From a virus, in IMG/VR virus record IMGVR_UViG_3300044699_000085, positions 1 through 43,487 of that record: DNA of 43,487 bases. One strand, given 5' to 3'. The notes beneath the pieces are model-generated. The model was not told the origin of the DNA, did not search any database, and was given only the letters and a program-made list of their open reading frames with translations. Shown piece after piece: positions 23,240-32,704 of the stretch. Each line of letters starts with the position of its first letter. The stretch's first letter is position 1. The position numbers were made by a program, and so were the translations under genes.

Positions 23240-25268
23240 CGATCCGGCTTCTCACCGGCGATTGCCGCGACGTGCTCGCCACGCTGCCCGAGGCGTCGGT
23301 GCATTGCGTCGTTACGAGTCCGCCATACTACGGGCTGCGGGACTACGGCACGGCGCAGTGGGAAGGCGGCGCTGAGGGATGTAGCCATTCGGTGCCGTTG
23401 GGTAACGGGCCGAAGCTAGAGCCTACGGACGGACACGACGTAGCGTTTCGCACTGGCGCTCAATATACGCAGCAGCGCGTCACGGGCCTCACATGCCGCT
23501 GCGGTGCGCGGCGCATTGACCGGCAGCTCGGGCTGGAGGCGACGCCCGAGGCGTATCTGGCGGCGATGGTGCAGGTGTTTCGCGCCATCCGCAGGGTTAT
23601 GCGAGACGATGCGGTTTGCGTTCGTGAACATGGGTGACTCTTACCGCGACAAGCAGCTTCTGATGATGCCTGCGAGGCTTGCTCTCGCGTTGCAAGCTGA
23701 CGGGTGGTGGCTACGATCAGACATAATTTGGCAGAAGCCAAATCCGATGCCGGAAAGCGTTTCTGGCTCGACTGTGACTAGGCATATGATTACACTCCAA
23801 GAACATGCGAGACTGTCGTGTTTGCGGAGTGGCGGCCAGCGTGCCGACCAAGACGGGGCCAGCGACCTGCCCAGTCTGTCGGCGCGAGAAGTATCTGATT
23901 GTGAAGCGGCGGTATCAGCAGACGGCCAAGGGAATAGCAACGGCCAGGGCACGCGAGGAGCGGTCGGAGGTGCGAGAGAAGCGCCGGCTGTTCTCAGCAT
24001 CGGCCCAAGGCCGCAGGAACAAAGCGAAATACGAGAAGACGGAGAAAGGGAAGGCGCTGCGGCGCAAACTCTCTCTGAAATATCGCAGCAAGCCAGAGGC
24101 CAAAGCTGCCAGCGCGGCGAAGCATCAACAGACGAAGGACGATCCAATTCGGCGGATGCAGCGCAGAGCCGCAGACAGCCGCTACAAACGGACGGACAAC
24201 GGCAAAGCTCTCAAGCATCGCCAGCGAGCCAAGCGCAAGGGCGCGATCCTGGCGACCGAGAAGCTACTGACGGCAGCGGAGTGGAAGGTGATCGTCCTGG
24301 CAGCGAAGGGGAGATGCTACTACTGCCAGGAGAAGGCGAAACTGACGTTGGATCATGTGATCCCGCTGTCCAAGGGCGGCCAGCACACCAAGACGAACGT
24401 GGTTCCGGCCTGCGCGCCGTGCAACTCGAAGAAGAACAACCGGCTGCTCCTGCTGGTCTAGTGCCGTGTCCTGGCTGTGATCGCTGCAATGGTGGCTATA
24501 TCATCCGGCTGTCTGCCGGCAGACCCACGAGCGCGCACGAGCATGTCTTCCTGCTCTCAAAGGCCGCTCGCTACTTTTACGACCAGGAGGCCGTTCGTGA
24601 GGAAGGCGCCGGCCGCACTGACCTGGGCACCATGACGCGAGCTGACGTGCGTCTTGATAGCGGTGGGCCTTGGCAAAACGATGGTGGCGATAAGGGTGTC
24701 TCTGGCCGCAACCTGCGCAAACGTCTGGACGATCCCCACGCACGCCTACAGCGACGCGCACTTCGCCACGTTCCCGCCTGCGCTGGTCGAGCGGTGCATC
24801 CGTGCCGGCACCAGCGAGCGCGGCTGCTGCGCCGCCTGTGGAGCGCCGTGGGTGCGGGTGGGCGACAAGGAACTGGTCGACGTGTGGCATCGGAACAAGA
24901 CGCCCACCAAGGCCGCACAGGATACAGCGGCGCAGCAACAAGGCGATCAGGCGTCACGGCGCGCACGAGATGGACACGTCAGCGGGCATGCCGTGCAGTT
25001 CACCACCACCGGCTGGCGCGCGGGATGCCAGTGTGAGGCCGAAGTGCAGCCCTGTACCGTTTTGGACCCGTTCGTCGGCAGCGGCACAGCCGCCCTGGTC
25101 GCAGATCGGCTGCAGCGTCACGCGATCGGCATCGACCTGAGCATCGACTACGCCGCGATGGCGCAGCGCCGGCTCGAAGCGGATGCGCCGCTGTTCACGT
25201 CATGGGCGCCGGCCGAGCATCCGGTGGAGACGGAGATCGCCGACCTGTTCAGCGTCGCGGCGGACTGA
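23236..25268 (+). CDS. DNA methyltransferase (SPPYY type) interrupted by an HNH gene
   Basis: Site-specific N4-cytosine or N6-adenine methyltransferase. The start is GTG 23236 (an in-frame GTG also at 23230). Catalytic motif IV is SVHCVVTSPPYYGLRDYG near the N-terminus; motif I, LDPFVGSGTAALVADRL, lies near the C-terminus, so the order is the beta class. Frameshifts occur near 23620 and 24715. After KPNPMPESVSG the family normally continues within a few dozen residues to CPGC and GRPTSAHEHVFLLSK. Here about 650 bases carrying an HNH gene intervene (23805-24461), yet the methyltransferase frame stays open through them, adding about 220 low-complexity residues. The product may be a long-linker enzyme, or inactive. 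Confidence 0.75.
23805..24461 (+). CDS. HNH homing-type endonuclease nested in the methyltransferase
   Basis: 218 residues in the +1 frame relative to the surrounding gene. The N-terminal zinc-binding cysteines are CRVCG and CPVC. A long basic helical middle (KYEKTEKGKALRRKLSLKYR and repeats of it) resembles DNA-binding arms of homing enzymes. The HNH core is CYYCQEKAKLTLDHVIPLSK then NVVPACAPCNSKKNNR, with DH and the distal N present. It probably cuts DNA lacking the insertion. The ribosome site before ATG 23805 is weak (caagaac). Codon use is more A-rich than its neighbours, suggesting separate origin. Confidence 0.8.
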   Translation: MRDCRVCGVAASVPTKTGPATCPVCRREKYLIVKRRYQQTAKGIATARAREERSEVREKRRLFSASAQGRRNKAKYEKTEKGKALRRKLSLKYRSKPEAKAASAAKHQQTKDDPIRRMQRRAADSRYKRTDNGKALKHRQRAKRKGAILATEKLLTAAEWKVIVLAAKGRCYYCQEKAKLTLDHVIPLSKGGQHTKTNVVPACAPCNSKKNNRLLLLV

Positions 25269-25282
25269 GCTACACTGGCGGC

Positions 25283-25405
25283 ATGACCGACTGGCGGCGT
25301 GTTCTGCTCGCGATCCTGGTCCTGGCGGCGGTGGGCACCACGGTGTTCCGCAGCGTGCCCGGCCGGATGATGGACCCGGCCTGCTGGCCCGACTGCCCGC
25401 CATGA
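25283..25405 (+). CDS. Small membrane peptide, 40 residues
   Basis: ATG 25283, 14 bases after the methyltransferase stop. One hydrophobic helix, RVLLAILVLAAVGTTVF, and a short end with two cysteines (CWPDCPP). Its stop overlaps the next ATG (25402). No family recognised. Confidence 0.45.
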   Translation: MTDWRRVLLAILVLAAVGTTVFRSVPGRMMDPACWPDCPP

Positions 25406-25596
25406 CGCCGGATGACGCGCTGGCGGACGAGTTGCGCCGGCACCTGGCCGAGCTGGACGTGGAGATCCTCCGGCTGAAGCGCCAGATCGGCGAGCTGCGC
25501 AGCGCCATCGCCGCGTTACTGGCGCCGGATGACTGTAAAGAATACCGACACTTCCAGCCTTTCGTTGCCGATTACCCAGGTAGAAACGCAACATAG
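25402..25596 (+). CDS. Small coiled-coil protein
   Basis: 64 residues in an ATGA overlap. ELRRHLAELDVEILRLKRQI, GELRSAIAALL forms a clear heptad coiled coil. The last ~22 residues are unrelated in style and could come from an indel near 25530. It ends just before the leader of the second PEP-CTERM gene. Confidence 0.5.
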   Translation: MTPDDALADELRRHLAELDVEILRLKRQIGELRSAIAALLAPDDCKEYRHFQPFVADYPGRNAT

Positions 25597-25667
25597 TTGC
25601 ACGATTCTGGGTTGTTTGTCGGAACTCTTTACACTCGCGCCCTCTGGGCCACGCCTACACTCCGACA

Positions 25668-25690
25668 GGGCGCCTTCCGCCCGAAGGAGA
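25668..25690 (+). promoter_or_regulatory. Bistable leader over the ribosome site of PEP-CTERM gene 2
   Basis: Four contiguous five-base blocks, GGGCG, CCTTC, CGCCC, GAAGG (25668-25687), can pair 1 with 3 or 2 with 4. Block 4 is the ribosome site (gaaggaga) of ATG 25696. The 2-4 stem hides it; the 1-3 stem frees it. Confidence 0.45.
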
Positions 25691-25695
25691 ACGAC

Positions 25696-26239
25696 ATGAG
25701 GACACTCTTACTCGCTGGCGCTGCCACGCTGGCACTCGCCACCGCCGCACAGGCCGGCCAGATCTCTGCCGGATCGGTGCTGAACATCGTTGGAAACGCC
25801 AACTTCAACTCGACGCAGGTGACGTTCACCAACCCGGCCAACCTGGTGAACGGATCGGGCGACTTTTGCGCTGCTCGGCACCTGCTTGGGTTGCGTGACG
25901 ATGACCACGCCGCTGTTCTACAACCCGCCGACATTCGGCCAGGCTTACACCGCGACCAACAACTCGCTGACGGCCAGCTTCGACCTGCTGTCGCTCGACA
26001 ACACCTCGGGCAACGGCACCACCACGCTGGGCCTGGAATACAGCGGCGTTGCCCATCTGACGGGCTTCGATGCCACGCCCGGGCAGGTTGTCTACACCAT
26101 CAATCAATTCGGCCAACTGATCGGCAGTTTCAGCGCCTCCACCATCGCCAACCCGGTGGCTGAGCCGGTCTCGCTCGCGATCCTGGGCACCGGGCTGCTC
26201 GGCCTGGGCCTCGTGCGTAACCGTCGCCGTGATGTCTGA
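25696..26239 (+). CDS. PEP-CTERM-like secreted protein 2
   Basis: About 181 residues after one frameshift near 25865. Signal peptide: RTLLLAGAATLALATAAQAG. The mature start, SAGSVLNIVGNANFNSTQVT, is a close paralog of the first protein, as are LGTCLGC and TATNNSLTASFD. The end, VAEPVSLAILGTGLLGLGLV then RNRRRDV, keeps the helix and basic tail, but the PEP motif has become AEP, a tolerated variant in some bacteria. ATG 25696 lies behind gaaggaga. Both paralogs keep a Cys-x-x-Cys pair, which may form a disulfide outside the cell. Function unknown; surface location is inferred from the sorting signal. Confidence 0.75.
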
Positions 26240-26436
26240 CACCCCGCCGCTCGACCGGTTGGCGGGATGCGAGATGATGCTGACCCAGGACGGCACGCTG
26301 AAAGTCACGCTGCTCATGAAACGATCTGGAGGAGGCCCGCGCCTGGGCCTCCTACCTGCTCGCCTGGCGCCGTTTCAAAGCCAAGCCTGACCACGAGCCG
26401 CTCGGCGGCCTCCTGCAGGTGCGGAATGCCCGCTAA
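26232..26436 (+). CDS. Small unknown protein (frameshifted)
   Basis: About 67 residues from ATG 26232, overlapping the previous stop by 8 bases. It reads DRLAGCEMMLTQDGTLKVTL, then after an indel near 26317 LEEARAWASYLLAWRRFKA and GGLLQVRNAR, ending at TAA 26434-26436. No family recognised. Confidence 0.45.
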
Positions 26437-26656
26437 GCTGTCTTACCCGGTGTATCGGCGCTGGCTGAGCGGCGCCAAGCCGCTCGAGGTGGAGGTGCTG
26501 CACGAGACCGGCACGCAGGCGCTGGTGCGGGTCTGGCGCGAGCCTGGGGCGCCGAAAGGGGAGCGCATCGCCTGGTGGGTGGCGATCAGCGCGCTGATGG
26601 ACGAGCCGCTGCGGATGCGGCGGCGGCCCAAGCGGTGCCTGCAGGTGCAGCGGTAA
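26426..26656 (+). CDS. Small basic unknown protein
   Basis: 76 residues from ATG 26426, overlapping the previous gene by 11 bases. SYPVYRRWLSGAKPLEVEVL, HETGTQALVRVWREPGAPKG is a small beta-sheet-like protein with a very basic end (RMRRRPKRCLQVQR), perhaps nucleic-acid binding. No family recognised. Confidence 0.5.
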   Translation: MPAKLSYPVYRRWLSGAKPLEVEVLHETGTQALVRVWREPGAPKGERIAWWVAISALMDEPLRMRRRPKRCLQVQR

Positions 26657-26668
26657 AGCCAAGGCGCC

Positions 26669-27310
26669 ATGAGCACGAGCATCAAAGCAGCATTCACCAA
26701 GGCCGGCTATGCGGATAGCACGGAGACATGGCCGTCCGAGGAGCTGCTGGCGGTGGGGGTGCGGGCGATGGTCAACCATGCCAACGACACCGAGGCCGCG
26801 CAGCATGCCATCATGCGGGCGTGCCGCAATGACCCGGCACTGCTGCGTCAGCTTATCATCCCCTGGTGGCGGCAATGCACCGCGCAGCTCATCAACGAGG
26901 CGCGGCGGCAGATCGAGCGCAAGCAGCGCACCGAGGCGCTGGAGACGCCGCTGGAGCGCCGCGCCGGCAAGGTGGTCTCGCTGATGGCAGAGCATGACGC
27001 GCGGGAAGCGGCCAAGGAACATCGGGCGGAGATGGCGCGCATCGCGAAGCTCGACGCTGAGAACAAAGCTATGATCGCAGTCCAGGTTGAGCGTTGGCGG
27101 CAGACCAGGGCTGGCAACTTCACCATCAACGACAAGCCATTCTGGCAGGTCAGCACATTCATGGCGAAGCAGTGGCAGATACGCCATGAGCAAGGGACGC
27201 GGTTCGTGGACCTGTTGCTGTCAGGCGTGCCATTGGACGACCGGCCCATCGGGCACTACCGCAGGCCCGAGGAGATCAATGCGCTGTGGGAGCGGTCCTT
27301 ACAGACCTAG
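26669..27310 (+). CDS. Unknown protein upstream of the packaging genes
   Basis: 213 residues, ATG 26669 behind aaggcgcc. N-terminal helical region (AVGVRAMVNHANDTEAAQHA, IMRACRNDPALLRQLIIPWW), a strongly charged central coiled coil (INEARRQIERKQRTEALETP and on), and a C-terminal part with FWQVSTFMAKQWQIRHEQGT. Its location before the large terminase suggests a small-terminase or regulatory role, but no helix-turn-helix is clear. Confidence 0.55.
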   Translation: MSTSIKAAFTKAGYADSTETWPSEELLAVGVRAMVNHANDTEAAQHAIMRACRNDPALLRQLIIPWWRQCTAQLINEARRQIERKQRTEALETPLERRAGKVVSLMAEHDAREAAKEHRAEMARIAKLDAENKAMIAVQVERWRQTRAGNFTINDKPFWQVSTFMAKQWQIRHEQGTRFVDLLLSGVPLDDRPIGHYRRPEEINALWERSLQT

Positions 27311-27328
27311 GAGATACCCGTAAACGGT

Positions 27329-27340
27329 CGTTTGCAAACG
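27329..27340. promoter_or_regulatory. Palindrome before the packaging block
   Basis: A perfect 12-base palindrome, CGTTTGCAAACG, in a short AT-richer gap 8 bases before ATG 27348. The size and place suggest an operator or promoter element; no partner promoter is clear. Confidence 0.4.
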
Positions 27341-27347
27341 TTCCCAC

Positions 27348-27488
27348 ATGAGTGACGAGGACGAGCGGGCGATGGCGCTGTTGCGCTGGCTGCTGGCGTT
27401 GTCGCTTGTGCCGCAGGGCGAAACCGCAGCTAATCGGCGCCGCCGCCGCAAATTGCTCGTCTGGGTCAAGAGCCAATTAGCCGGCTAA
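27348..27488 (+). CDS. Small unknown protein, 46 residues
   Basis: ATG 27348. RAMALLRWLLALSLVPQG is an amphipathic helix, followed by a basic stretch NRRRRRKLLVWVKSQLAG. The frame is intact and starts just after the palindrome; the ribosome site is poor. No family recognised. The following 27489-27660 holds no gene that I can support. Confidence 0.4.
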   Translation: MSDEDERAMALLRWLLALSLVPQGETAANRRRRRKLLVWVKSQLAG

Positions 27489-27660
27489 ACCCGGGTGCCG
27501 CCGTCCGCACCAAGTTGCTTACCACGCCTTATACAGCGCTGCCTTAATCGGTCGTCACAATCGCCAAAGCCCGCGCCATGGGCCTGACTCCCAGGTTCGG
27601 GCCAGGGCCGGCACGGTGGTAATGACGCCGGCCGGCCCGCTCACCGCCGCTTAACCCCAC

Positions 27661-27710
27661 GGTCCGTCAGCGGTCCGTCAAACTCCGTCAGACTCCATCA
27701 AATCCCGTCA
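27661..27710. repeat. Helically phased CCGTCA repeats at the terminase start
   Basis: Five copies of CCGTCA (one CCATCA) begin at 27664, 27675, 27685, 27695 and 27705, that is every 10-11 bases, so all face the same side of the helix. The last runs into ATG 27710. Phased short repeats beside a terminase gene fit a packaging-recognition or control site. Confidence 0.6.
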
Positions 27711-29031
27711 TGTCCGAAACACAGCGCCAGAGGCTGGAGGTGCCGTTCGCGCCTCGCCCGTGGCAAATCCCGCTCATCGACGACCCGGCCCAGCGCATCG
27801 TGGCCGTGGTCCATAGGCGTGCCGGCAAGAGCACGGCGCTGCTCTGGCGCGGCCTCAAGCGGGCGGTGACCACCAGGCGCCCGCAGCCGCGCGTCGTCCA
27901 TATCCTGCCCTACGGCGTCATGTGGACCCGCACAGGGCTGTGGGACCAGGCGGTCAAGGCAGCTGAGGCGATCCCCGGCAGCCAGGTGCGGCGCTCCGAA
28001 ATGGCGATCCGGCTACCGAACGGCGGAACGTGGCAGGCGGGAGGGGCGGACAATCCCGACAGCTGGCGCGGCGGCTATGGCGACGAGATCATCATCGACG
28101 AGTTTGACGACACGCCGCAGAGCATGGTGCCGCTGGTCATAGAGCCGATGCTGGCGGATCGCGACGGGACGCTGGTGCGCAGCGGCACGCCGAAGGGCCG
28201 CGGGCTGCTCCAGGCGGCCTATGAGCGAGCGCGTGTCACCGCCCGGCCACTCGGCCTACCTGCTCGACTACCGGGCGACCGGCGCACTGTCCGACGCGGC
28301 GATTGAGCGCCTGCGCGCCGAGATGAGCGATGAGGAGTTCGCCCAGGAACTGGAATGCTCGTTCAGCGCGCCGAACTCGGGATCGTATTACGGCAAGCTG
28401 CTGGACGAGGCTGAGCGCGCAGGACGCATCACCGCGGTGTCGCACGACCCGGCGCTCAAAGTGTGGACCGGCTGGGATCTGGGCGTCCACGACAGCACGG
28501 CGATCTGGTTTGCGCAGGTGACCCGCTCCGGCGAGTGGCGGCTGATCGACTACATCGAGGATTCGGGCGTCGGGCTGGACCATTATGCGCGGCTACTCCA
28601 GCAGCGGCCTTACGTCTACGAGCGCCACATCCTGCCGCACGATGCGGCGGTGAAGGAGCTGGGCAGCGGGCTGGCGCGCACCGAGACGCTCAACAGCCTC
28701 GGCGTGCGGCCCTGGCGGGTGCTGCAGCAGCACGGCGTGGCGGACGGGATCAACGCGGTGCGCATGGTGCTGCCGAAATGCTGGATCGACGCAGAGCGCT
28801 GCGCCAAGGGGCATCCACGCGCTGCGGCACTACAGACGCGAGTGGAACGAGGCGGCGCAGACCTGGCGCAGCAGTCCGGTGCATGACCACGCCTCGCATG
28901 GCGCGGATGCCGCGCGCTATCTGTGCCTGGGCGTGCGGCAGGACCAGCCGCCGCCGGTCGAGCGGGCGCCGCGCGAGCCGTGGGAATATACCCAGCCCGG
29001 CGAACTCACACAGGACTGGATGCGGCTGTGA
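27710..29031 (+). CDS. terL: Terminase large subunit
   Basis: Packaging motor ATPase and headful nuclease, about 440 residues after repair at 28225 and 28815. Walker A is VVHRRAGKSTALL (residues ~33-45), Walker B is EIIIDEFDDTP. The nuclease domain has TGWDLGVHDSTAIWF with the first acidic residue, then ILPHDAAVKE and HDHASHGADAARYL with the late metal-binding Asp. The start codon overlaps the last phased repeat. The stop at 29029-29031 overlaps the GTG of the next gene. A headful type fits the P22-like head genes that follow. Confidence 0.9.
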
Positions 29032-29434
29032 CGCACAAGGCTCGATCCCACCGGCAAGAAGCACCGCTTCGACTTCGACGGCATGGTCTACGAGGTGTCG
29101 GACGACACCCCTGCAAGAAGCCCTCCACCACTGGACCGATCTGGAAGGCGAGAAGCGGGAGCCTGATCCGGAGATGTTCGGCGAGCGGGTGCAGAATTTG
29201 GCGCAACAGCTCGGCCTCGCTCTCGTGATGTTCGTCGGCAAGGCCGAAAAGCGCGACAAGCCGGTGGATTTCGGCGCGTATTACGTGAACGCCGGCGAAC
29301 GCAGCATCAGTCAACTCGAAGCGACGGCAATGGCCGACTTGCGCAAGGAGTTCGACGAGGCCGTCGCGGATCTCAGGCAGAGGTTTGCGGATTATGCCGA
29401 CCCAATCCGCGCAGCGATGGACAAGCTGAAGTAA
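29028..29434 (+). CDS. Unknown protein between terminase and portal
   Basis: About 134 residues from GTG 29028 (GTGA overlap), with indels near 29043 and 29110. KKHRFDFDGMVYEVSDDTLQ, EALHHWTDLEGEKREPDPEM and LVMFVGKAEKRDKPVDFGAY suggest a compact domain; the C-terminus is a helix (ADLRKEFDEAVADLRQRFAD). Its stop shares a base with the portal start. No family recognised. Confidence 0.55.
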
Positions 29435-31655
29435 TGGCACGCAAGGACACCGACAGCGAAATCGTGCGCGAGGCGCAGGACCGCCTCAACCGCGCGCACG
29501 AGTATCAGGACAACGCGCACCGTCACTACAAGGCGGACATGGCCTTCGCCAATGGCGACGACGACAACAAGGCGCAGTGGAGCGACGGCATCAGCGCCGG
29601 CCGGCAGGCCGCCGGGCGTCCCGCGCTGACCGTCAACAAAACCCGCGTGCATTGCCTGCAGATCATCAACGACGCCCGGCAGAACCCGGTGCAGATCCGC
29701 GTCAACCCGGTGGGCGACGATGCCGACCTACGAGGCGGCGCAGATCTACGAGGGCATCATCCGCCACATCGAATACGTGTCCAACGCACAGCAGGCGTAT
29801 GCCAACGCCACCTACTGCCAGGTGATGGGCGGCATCGGCTACTGGCGCGTGCTGGTGGACTACATGCACGACGATACGTTCGACCAGGAAATCTACATCA
29901 AGCGCATCGCCGACCCGACGCAGGTCTACCTGGACCCCGGACATCCAGCAGGCGGACGGCAGCGACGCGAAGTGGGGCTTCCTGTTCTACGAGATGACGC
30001 GGGAGGAATACGAAGCCGAGTATGGCGTCGATAAGGACGACACCAACCTGAACAATGCCGCACTGTCGCTCAACTCGCCCGGAGCCGGCGGCACGGTCTA
30101 CCGCACCAACGACAAGCATGTGCAGGTGGTGGAGTATTACCGGAGCTGCACCAGGAGCGACCGGCTGCTGCAGATGCACGACGGCAGCGTGGTGCGCGAG
30201 AGCCAGCTACCCAAGGGCATGCTGGAGGAGCTGGCGCAGGTCGGCGTCACGCCGCGGGCCGAACGCGACATTGCCGAGCCACAGGTCGAGTGGTTCCTGA
30301 TCGCCGACAGCAAGATCATCGACCGCAAGGACTGGTTGGGACAGTTCATTCCCTATCGTGCGCGTGCCGTGCGAGGAGATCGTGCTCGACGGCAAGCTCG
30401 ACTGGGTGTCGCATGTGCGGCACCTGCGCGATCCGCAGCGTCTATACAACTGGTACACGAGCCAGGCGGCCGAGTTTGTGCGCCTTGCAGACCAAGGCGC
30501 CGTTTGTCGGCACCGCGGAGGCCATCGGGCCGTATCTCAACGACTGGGAGGCGCCAACACCGAGAACAAGGCGGTGCTGCTGTATCGCGGCACCGGCGAG
30601 AACGGCCAGCCAATCCCGCCGCCGGAGCGCTCGCAGCCGCCGGTCATGGCACAGGCCTACATCGAGGGGCTGAAAATCAGCCAGGCCGAGATGATGATGG
30701 CGACCGGCCAGTATCAGGCGGTCATGGGCGAGCCGAGTAATGAGACCAGCGGCAAGGCGATCAACGCGCGGCAGCGGCAGGGCGACAACGCGACGTACCA
30801 TGTGATTGACCGGCTGGCGTCGGCGATCCGCTACACCGGGCGCATCATCCTCGACCTCATTCCACGGGTCTACGACACCAAGCGCGCTTTGATGATCATG
30901 GGCGAGGACGGCACGCAGACGCAGGTGCATCTGGACCCGGAAGCGCCGCAGCCGCACCAGACGACGCTGGACCCGCGCCAGCCGCCGCAGCAGCCCAGCA
31001 TGAACCCGCAGCAGGACCCCGACAGCGAGCGCCAGCAGGCGCTGCGCACGGTGTTCAACCCGCTGAAGGGCCGCTACGCGGTGGTGGCGGACGTTGGCCG
31101 AGCTACGCCACCAAGCGACAGGAAGCGTTCAACGCGTTCAGCCAGGTGATCGCGCAGAACGGCGCGGCGTTCCAGGTGATCGGCGACTTCTGGGCCAAGA
31201 ACGCGGACTTCCCGGGCAGCGACGAGATGGCGGCGCGGCTGAAACAGGGGCTGCCGCCGCAATACAAGGCGAACACGCCGTCGCCGGAGGTGCAGCAGCT
31301 CACCCAGGCCGCGCAGCAGATGCAGCAGCACGCGCAGGAATTGCTGCAGAAGGCCGATGCGGAGATCGCGCAGTTGAAAGCGCAGGTCGTGCATGCGCAG
31401 GAGCAGCTCAAGGACAAGAGCGAAGAGCTGAAGATCAAGGACTATGACAGCGAGACCAAGCGGCTCGACGTGGTGAGCGGCATTGATCCGATGGGATCGC
31501 AGGTGGTGGTGCGGCAGATGATCCGCGACATGCTGCAGGACGAGCTTGGCGAACTGCTGAAGCACCACGGCGAGATGGAGATGGCGCTGCAGGGCAACGT
31601 GCAGGCGGCCCAGCCGCCGGAGCCGGAGGGCGCGGACGTTGGCACGGGCGCCTAA
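29434..31655 (+). CDS. Portal protein (P22 gp1-like)
   Basis: Dodecameric portal through which DNA enters and leaves, about 740 residues (P22 portal is 725). Readable domains: RLNRAHEYQDNAHRHYKADM, the early clip-wing sequence ALTVNKTRVHCLQIINDARQ, IGYWRVLVDYMHDDTFDQEI, and DWLGQFIPIVRVPCEEIVLD. Near the crown/barrel are ISQAEMMMATGQYQAVMGEP and TSGKAINARQRQGDNATYHV, standard P22-like portal motifs. A long Gln/Glu coiled coil ends the protein (AEIAQLKAQVVHAQEQLKDK). Indels lie near 29728, 29940, 30355, 30480, 30550 and 31100. Confidence 0.85.
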
Positions 31656-32704
31656 CGCGCTGGCGCGCAAGGCTACGTCGAGGACGTGAACCCGCTGGCC
31701 GAGGCTATGTGCCGGTGACGGACGCCGACCCGGGGCTATTCGGTCGGGTCATGGACTGGGTGCTGCGCCAGCAGCAGATATCGCAGGAGCGCGGGCTGTG
31801 GACCGGCGGCCAGGTGTGGCAAGGCGGCCGACCCGACCACGAAGGGTGTGGCCGACGCCGCGCAGCAATATGCCGGCAACTTCGAGGGCGGCATCAAGGC
31901 GTTTCACGGATCGCCGCACAGCTTCGAGCGGTTCGACCTGAGCAAGATCGGCACGGCGAGGGCGCAGGCTATGGGCACGGCCTCTATTTCGCCGAGAACG
32001 AGGGCGTGGCGCGCGGGTATCGGGTCAGCTTCGCGTGATCCGACAATCGACGGCCAGCCGGTAGACTGGGCAACCCGCCGAGCACGCCGCAGCGTGGTCG
32101 CAGGCTATAACGGCTCACGCAATGCCGCCATCCGCGATCTCGCGGGCCAGTGCATCGCTGCGTAATCAGAAGGCTGGAACGAGGCGTCGGACCCGACTGC
32201 GCGGCGCGCGGTATCTGCAGGCCGGCACGAGTTGCCGCCGTCACTCAGCCCCCGGCCACATGTATGGGTGGACATCAACGCCGACCGGACCGCATGCTGC
32301 ACTGGGACAAGCGCTGAGCGAGCAGCACCCGAGTGCAGCGGGCGTCAGCATTCATAGCGACAAGGTATCACAGCGCGATGCTGTGACGCAACTCGACAAG
32401 GCAGGTATGTCTCACGCAGGGCGGTAACGTGGTCGGTCGAAGACGGATGGCAAGTCAGAGTGCGCGCAATGTCCTGAAGATGCTGCAGGTGACGCAGCTA
32501 AGAACTCAAGCTGACGGTGGCGATCTTCTGTCATCACGAACGTCATCGTTGACGCCGGAAGGCATGCCAAGCACTTCGCGAGGCGGCATCCCCGCATCCG
32601 CTATCTGACCAGGATCGCGCGGCAAGGGCGAGGGCACCCACAACGTCGTCGTGTTCGACGCCGACACCATCGACATCCTGCGCAAGTATGGCATCGCCGG
32701 CTAG
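31639..32704 (+). CDS. ADP-ribosyltransferase-like protein (ART-PolyVal type), heavily frameshifted
   Basis: About 350 residues pieced together from 31639 to 32704. After an N-terminal part with DADPGLFGRVMDWVLRQQQ, the core reads GIKAFHGSPHSFERFDLSKI, then YGHGLYFAENEGVARGYR. This is the signature of the ADP-ribosyltransferase domain found in phage polyvalent proteins. Later segments LHWDKALSEQHPS and the C-terminal IRYLDQ and GEGTHNVVVFDADTIDIL belong to the same family. At least eight indels break it, so a decayed gene cannot be ruled out, though errors elsewhere have the same style. It lies between portal and scaffold and might be packaged. Start TTG 31639 is tentative. Confidence 0.6.

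Noticed and set aside
23760-24480. Group I intron carrying the HNH gene
   Set aside because: No conserved intron core was recognised and the methyltransferase frame stays open through the insertion, which an intron does not need. Not excluded without RNA data.
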